64,000 nt of DNA from Paracentrotus lividus (taxonomy: Eukaryota > Echinodermata > Echinoidea > Camarodonta > Echinidae), in contig CALNVZ010003426.1 in NCBI GenBank assembly GCA_940671915.1, positions 18,765,769 to 18,829,768 of the forward strand, written 5' to 3'. The position numbers were made by a program, and so were the translations under genes. Positions 60,890-64,000 of the stretch are shown in pieces; within the stretch, counting starts at the first letter, position 1; each line of letters opens with the position of its first letter. A model generated the notes under the pieces. It saw nothing but the letters and a program-made list of their open reading frames with translations, was not told where the DNA came from and searched no databases.

Positions 60890-61480
60890 CGCGTCCATTC
60901 TGCATATGTTATCCAGTGTGTCCTAGACTTAGTTTCCGTTGGTCATGGGTGCCATGTCTTCTTCGCTGTCATTCTCATGCTCTTTCTGATACTGGAATAG
61001 GACATCAAATTTTGTCCCATGTCTGGATAACGCTCTTTGCACTGCTTCTGGACGCTCATTCCATTTTCAACTCTCATTGATATCAGACAGAATTTCTTGA
61101 TGGGTGTCATCGTCTTCAAGGTACATGTTGTGTCGCAAGAAGTAAGAGTATAGTCGAAAAAGATTCGTGTTGACGCCCATAATACTTTTTATGTGAGCTT
61201 GTTTTTAGCTTCTTCCTCGCCTCATATTCTTGGAGAGTATTTTTTGTATCTTTCATATTCTCAACTCCTCGGTGTCGACCATGGCCTGTTTTAGCCATCC
61301 TTGATAAGCCAAGTTGTCTTCAGGCTTCTCCAAATGCTTTCTCCTCGCTTTCTGATTCGCTCATTCAACATCTTCGCTGCTAACTTCATCGTCGTACTCA
61401 GTATCATCCATCTCTTCATCGTTTTCCATTTGGCGGTGTGCATTTTGTTCGTGCCTCTCCATATCAAATTTGCGACTGTA
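60890..61480 (-). pseudogene. Decayed Myb/SANT-like ORF, left arm
   Basis: Reading outward from the spacer on the minus strand: an acidic start (EEMDDTEYDDEVSSEDVE), then a stop and several frame changes, then fragments equivalent to the right-arm copy. Broken by at least three frameshifts or stops. Confidence 0.6.
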
Positions 61481-61586
61481 CGTCTATCGCATAGTGAACA
61501 ACATAACGCTTTGATGTGAGAGTATTCATGTTGACTGATCGTCGTTTGGCTTGTAAATTATATTAGAATCCCTGAACCTCCAGAGT

Positions 61587-61790
61587 ATATGGTTTTTGAT
61601 TTTTTTTAATTACAAAACGCACTTTGACGCCGTAACGCTAAAATTTACGAGGTATCATTATATGTAGACGCCGTAACGCCGTAACTATATGCCGGTAACG
61701 CCGTAACTTAACGCGGTAACGCCGTAGTTTATTGCACAGTTAGACGCCGCAAAACGTTGTAATCTATGCTCGCCTTAAAGGTAGGGTTAA
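61587..61790. repeat. Central spacer with ACGCCGTA repeats
   Basis: Non-palindromic 204 bp with the words GACGCCGTAACGCC, GTAACGCCGTAACT and GGTAACGCCGTAGT repeated. It sits between two outward-facing ORF remnants, so it could have been a shared promoter; that is inference. Confidence 0.7.
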
Positions 61791-61918
61791 ACTCTGGAGG
61801 TTCAAGGATTCTTAATATCATTTACAAGATAAACGACGATCAGTCAACATGAATACTCTCTCATCAAAGCGTTGTATGGTTGTTCACTATGCGATAAGAC
61901 GTACAGTCGCAAATTTGA

Positions 61919-62520
61919 TATGGAGAGCGACGAACAAAATGCACACGCGCTCAAATTGGAAACACTATAAATAATGGATGATACTGAGTACGACGATGAA
62001 GTTAGCAGCGAAGATGTTGAAATGAGCGAAGCGTAATCAGAAAGCGAAGGAGAGACATGGCATGGAAGCTTGAAGACAACTTGGCTTATCAAGGATGTCT
62101 AAAAACAGAGCCATGGTCGACACCGAGGAGTGAGAAAATGAAAGATACAAAAAAATACCTCTCCAAGAATATGAGCGAGGAAGAGCTAAAGAACAAAGCT
62201 CACATAAAAGTATTATGGGCCCGTCAAACGAACTTTTTCGACTACTACTCTTACTTCTTGCGACACAACATGTACCTTGAAGACGATGACACCCATCAAG
62301 AAATTCTGTCTTGATATCAATGAAAGAGTTGAAAATGGAAGAGCGTCCAGAAAGCAGTGCAAAGAGCGTTATCCAGACATGCGGACAAAATTTGATGTCC
62401 TATTCCAGTATCAGAAAGAGCATGAGAATGACAGCGGAGAAGACATGGCACCATGACCAACGAAACTAAGTCTAGGACACACCGTGGATAACATATGCAG
62501 ATTAGACCGTAGCATATATA
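61919..62520 (+). pseudogene. Decayed Myb/SANT-like ORF, right arm
   Basis: Starts MESDEQNAHA, with acidic DDTEYDDEVSSEDVEMSEA before a stop. In shifted frames it continues LEDNLAYQGCL, LRHNMYLEDDDTHQEILS and finally ERVENGRASRKQCKERYPDM. The ..R...QCKERY..M...F pattern resembles Myb/SANT-like DNA-binding domains found next to several transposases. It cannot be expressed as it stands. Confidence 0.6.
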
Positions 62521-63921
62521 AACTGACGTTTGATGATAGAACTTTACTTTCAAAAATGTCATCTTTCAAAAACTTAACAAATTATTGTTAAAATAGTGAT
62601 GTTATTCATACATTTTTGACACGAGATGGCTTAGAATTTTGCTACTAATTGTTTTTGATTTAGTAATAAAATAATGTCTACTCAGATTGAAATGATAATA
62701 AATCATGCGTCATATAAACTGATTTCTGTATTACATTGTGTTCTTATTTAATTATGTTGTGTCTTTTTCCCTCTCTCTTTTCTTCTGTGTTTTCTCTCCC
62801 CACCCCCTTTCAAAACCGTATTGCATACATAGGCCTACCACGTTGTAGACATCAAAATTAGGTTTCCTAGATGCGTTATTCACCAACTCCCCGATTCATT
62901 CTATTGCATTATTAAACCTGCATGGATCGTATTATTTGGGGAAAATGTTTCTCACCACAGTAACATAACACCTTGTTTAACGCACCCCACCCCATTTTTA
63001 CTCTCGATTTGAGGAAACGTCATGTACTGCCGTACACAGCGCCGTAAAATCCGTAACATCCGTAACATCGTTTGCGTTCGAACGACGCGTCATGAATGAC
63101 GACATTGACAAAATTGGACTTGACGAGCAATAATTGAAACCTTGTATAGAAAATACATATTCATTTCCATACAACATTTAACTGACTTTCTACAGTACTA
63201 TGGGGTTGCATTTTCATTAGTCTGCCAAAGATCATGACAAAAGGATCCGATAAGTGCGTGACTCAAATAAACATTAATCAAAAAGTTTTTATTTAAATAA
63301 AATAATAAAGAACAATAAAGGCCCTCTACGTATTTGTTGACACATACATGTACCCAAAATGATCCTGGGCTTGACCTTCTTCTACTCTTTTGGTGATAAT
63401 GAATAGACACAAGACCATCGTGGAGATGGTTCTCTTGGTTCGAGTCGGATACACCAGATAACCTCATTCATAAATGTTACACGAACAAAAATAAAGTGAT
63501 TTTTACCACCTCATTCATGATGTTCACCCATTTCCTGTTCCATCTATGCAAAGACAATTTAATCGCAGTACATCTCTGTCGAACCAACTTTTGCGCTAAT
63601 GAATTCTACCTCTGTCTGACCCAGTCTTAGAGCTAATTGATTCTTCCCTCTGTCCAGAGTGGGTCAAATTCTGTCATTCACTCGTCAATACCTTTTGGTT
63701 CCTTTGTTCTATCCTTTCATGCATTATCGTTACTTTACTTATTATTATTATTATTATTATTGTTATTGTTATCATTATTCAACTCATTAAACTCATTCGC
63801 TTTAATTTAATTATCTCATTAACTAATTAACGTCTAATTAGGCGTTAATTAATTAACCCCTGTCTATGGTACCCTTTTTAAAATTAAAAGCCCCTGTCTG
63901 AAATGACTTAATTATACTACT

Positions 63922-63927
63922 GTTTTG
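63922..63927 (+). repeat. Target-site duplication, right
   Basis: GTTTTG directly after ATACTACT, matching 59509-59514. Confidence 0.8.
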
Positions 63928-64000
63928 CTAACTCGACAACATGGAGCATTTTCTTTAGCAGGGGTCGCGGAGCTGGGAGTCGAGCCGGAGGGGGGGGGGG

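Larger units (their letters stand above)
59515..63921. mobile_element. 4.4 kb inverted-repeat element with 6-bp TSD (Polinton-like or Dada-like ends)
   Basis: Ends AGTAGTATAATTAAGTCATT and AATGACTTAATTATACTACT are perfect inverted repeats, flanked by GTTTTG. The arms 59515-61586 and 61791-63921 pair along their length with small indels (for example the right arm has an extra TTAACGTCTAATTAGGCG). The spacer is 204 bp. AG...CT termini with a 6-bp duplication fit Polinton/Maverick ends, and Dada elements also duplicate 6-7 bp, but no polymerase, integrase or capsid-type gene is present. Each arm carries one broken Myb-like ORF reading outward from the centre. The family is unknown to me. Confidence 0.88.

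Overview
The window is nuclear DNA from an animal. Two multi-exon genes lie head-to-tail on the + strand with spliceosomal introns of about 0.1-4.9 kb, embedded in dense transposon-derived and low-complexity DNA. A class II PI3-kinase with a C-terminal PX-C2 module plus a GABA-B-type class C GPCR indicates a metazoan. The repeat style (tRNA-derived SINEs, a CR1/L2-like LINE tail of GCGCTATATAAG plus ATT repeats, abundant TIR elements, ACATGTA-rich introns) looks to me like a marine deuterostome such as an echinoderm; that placement is inference.

Layout. 1-27530: the 3' three quarters of a PIK3C2 gene. I can follow 28 exons that splice in frame into 1246 codons plus stop: Ras-binding domain, C2, PIK accessory domain, kinase, PX and final C2. 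The 5' end lies upstream of the window, and the first visible exon is present three times in tandem. 27531-33359: intergenic, repeat-rich, no gene seen. 33360-54560: a complete GABA-B-receptor-like gene of 16 exons whose lengths sum to 2433 nt (810 aa): signal peptide, Venus-flytrap domain, seven TM segments and a short tail. One intron needs a GC donor. 54561-59514: intergenic repeats and MITEs. 59515-63921: a 4.4 kb inverted-repeat element flanked by the 6-bp target duplication GTTTTG, with about 2.1 kb arms that each carry a decayed Myb/SANT-like ORF. The window ends in a poly-G run.

The two genes have no obvious joint pathway: one makes a phosphoinositide lipid kinase, the other a G-protein-coupled receptor. 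The accessory DNA holds the novelty: (i) repeated tandem duplication of splice junctions (five independent places); (ii) a 3.7 kb TA-flanked TIR element in a receptor intron, with an internal palindrome, a nested hairpin insertion and a 142-bp satellite in A/B dimer order; (iii) the 4.4 kb AG...CT-ended foldback with a 6-bp TSD; (iv) word-repeat foldback elements; (v) a paralogous empty site that dates and delimits a CACTGTAAAAA-ended element; and (vi) a LINE nested inside a TTAA-type element whose sister copy sits 5 kb away. All family names come from motif recognition by eye; no alignment or database search was run.
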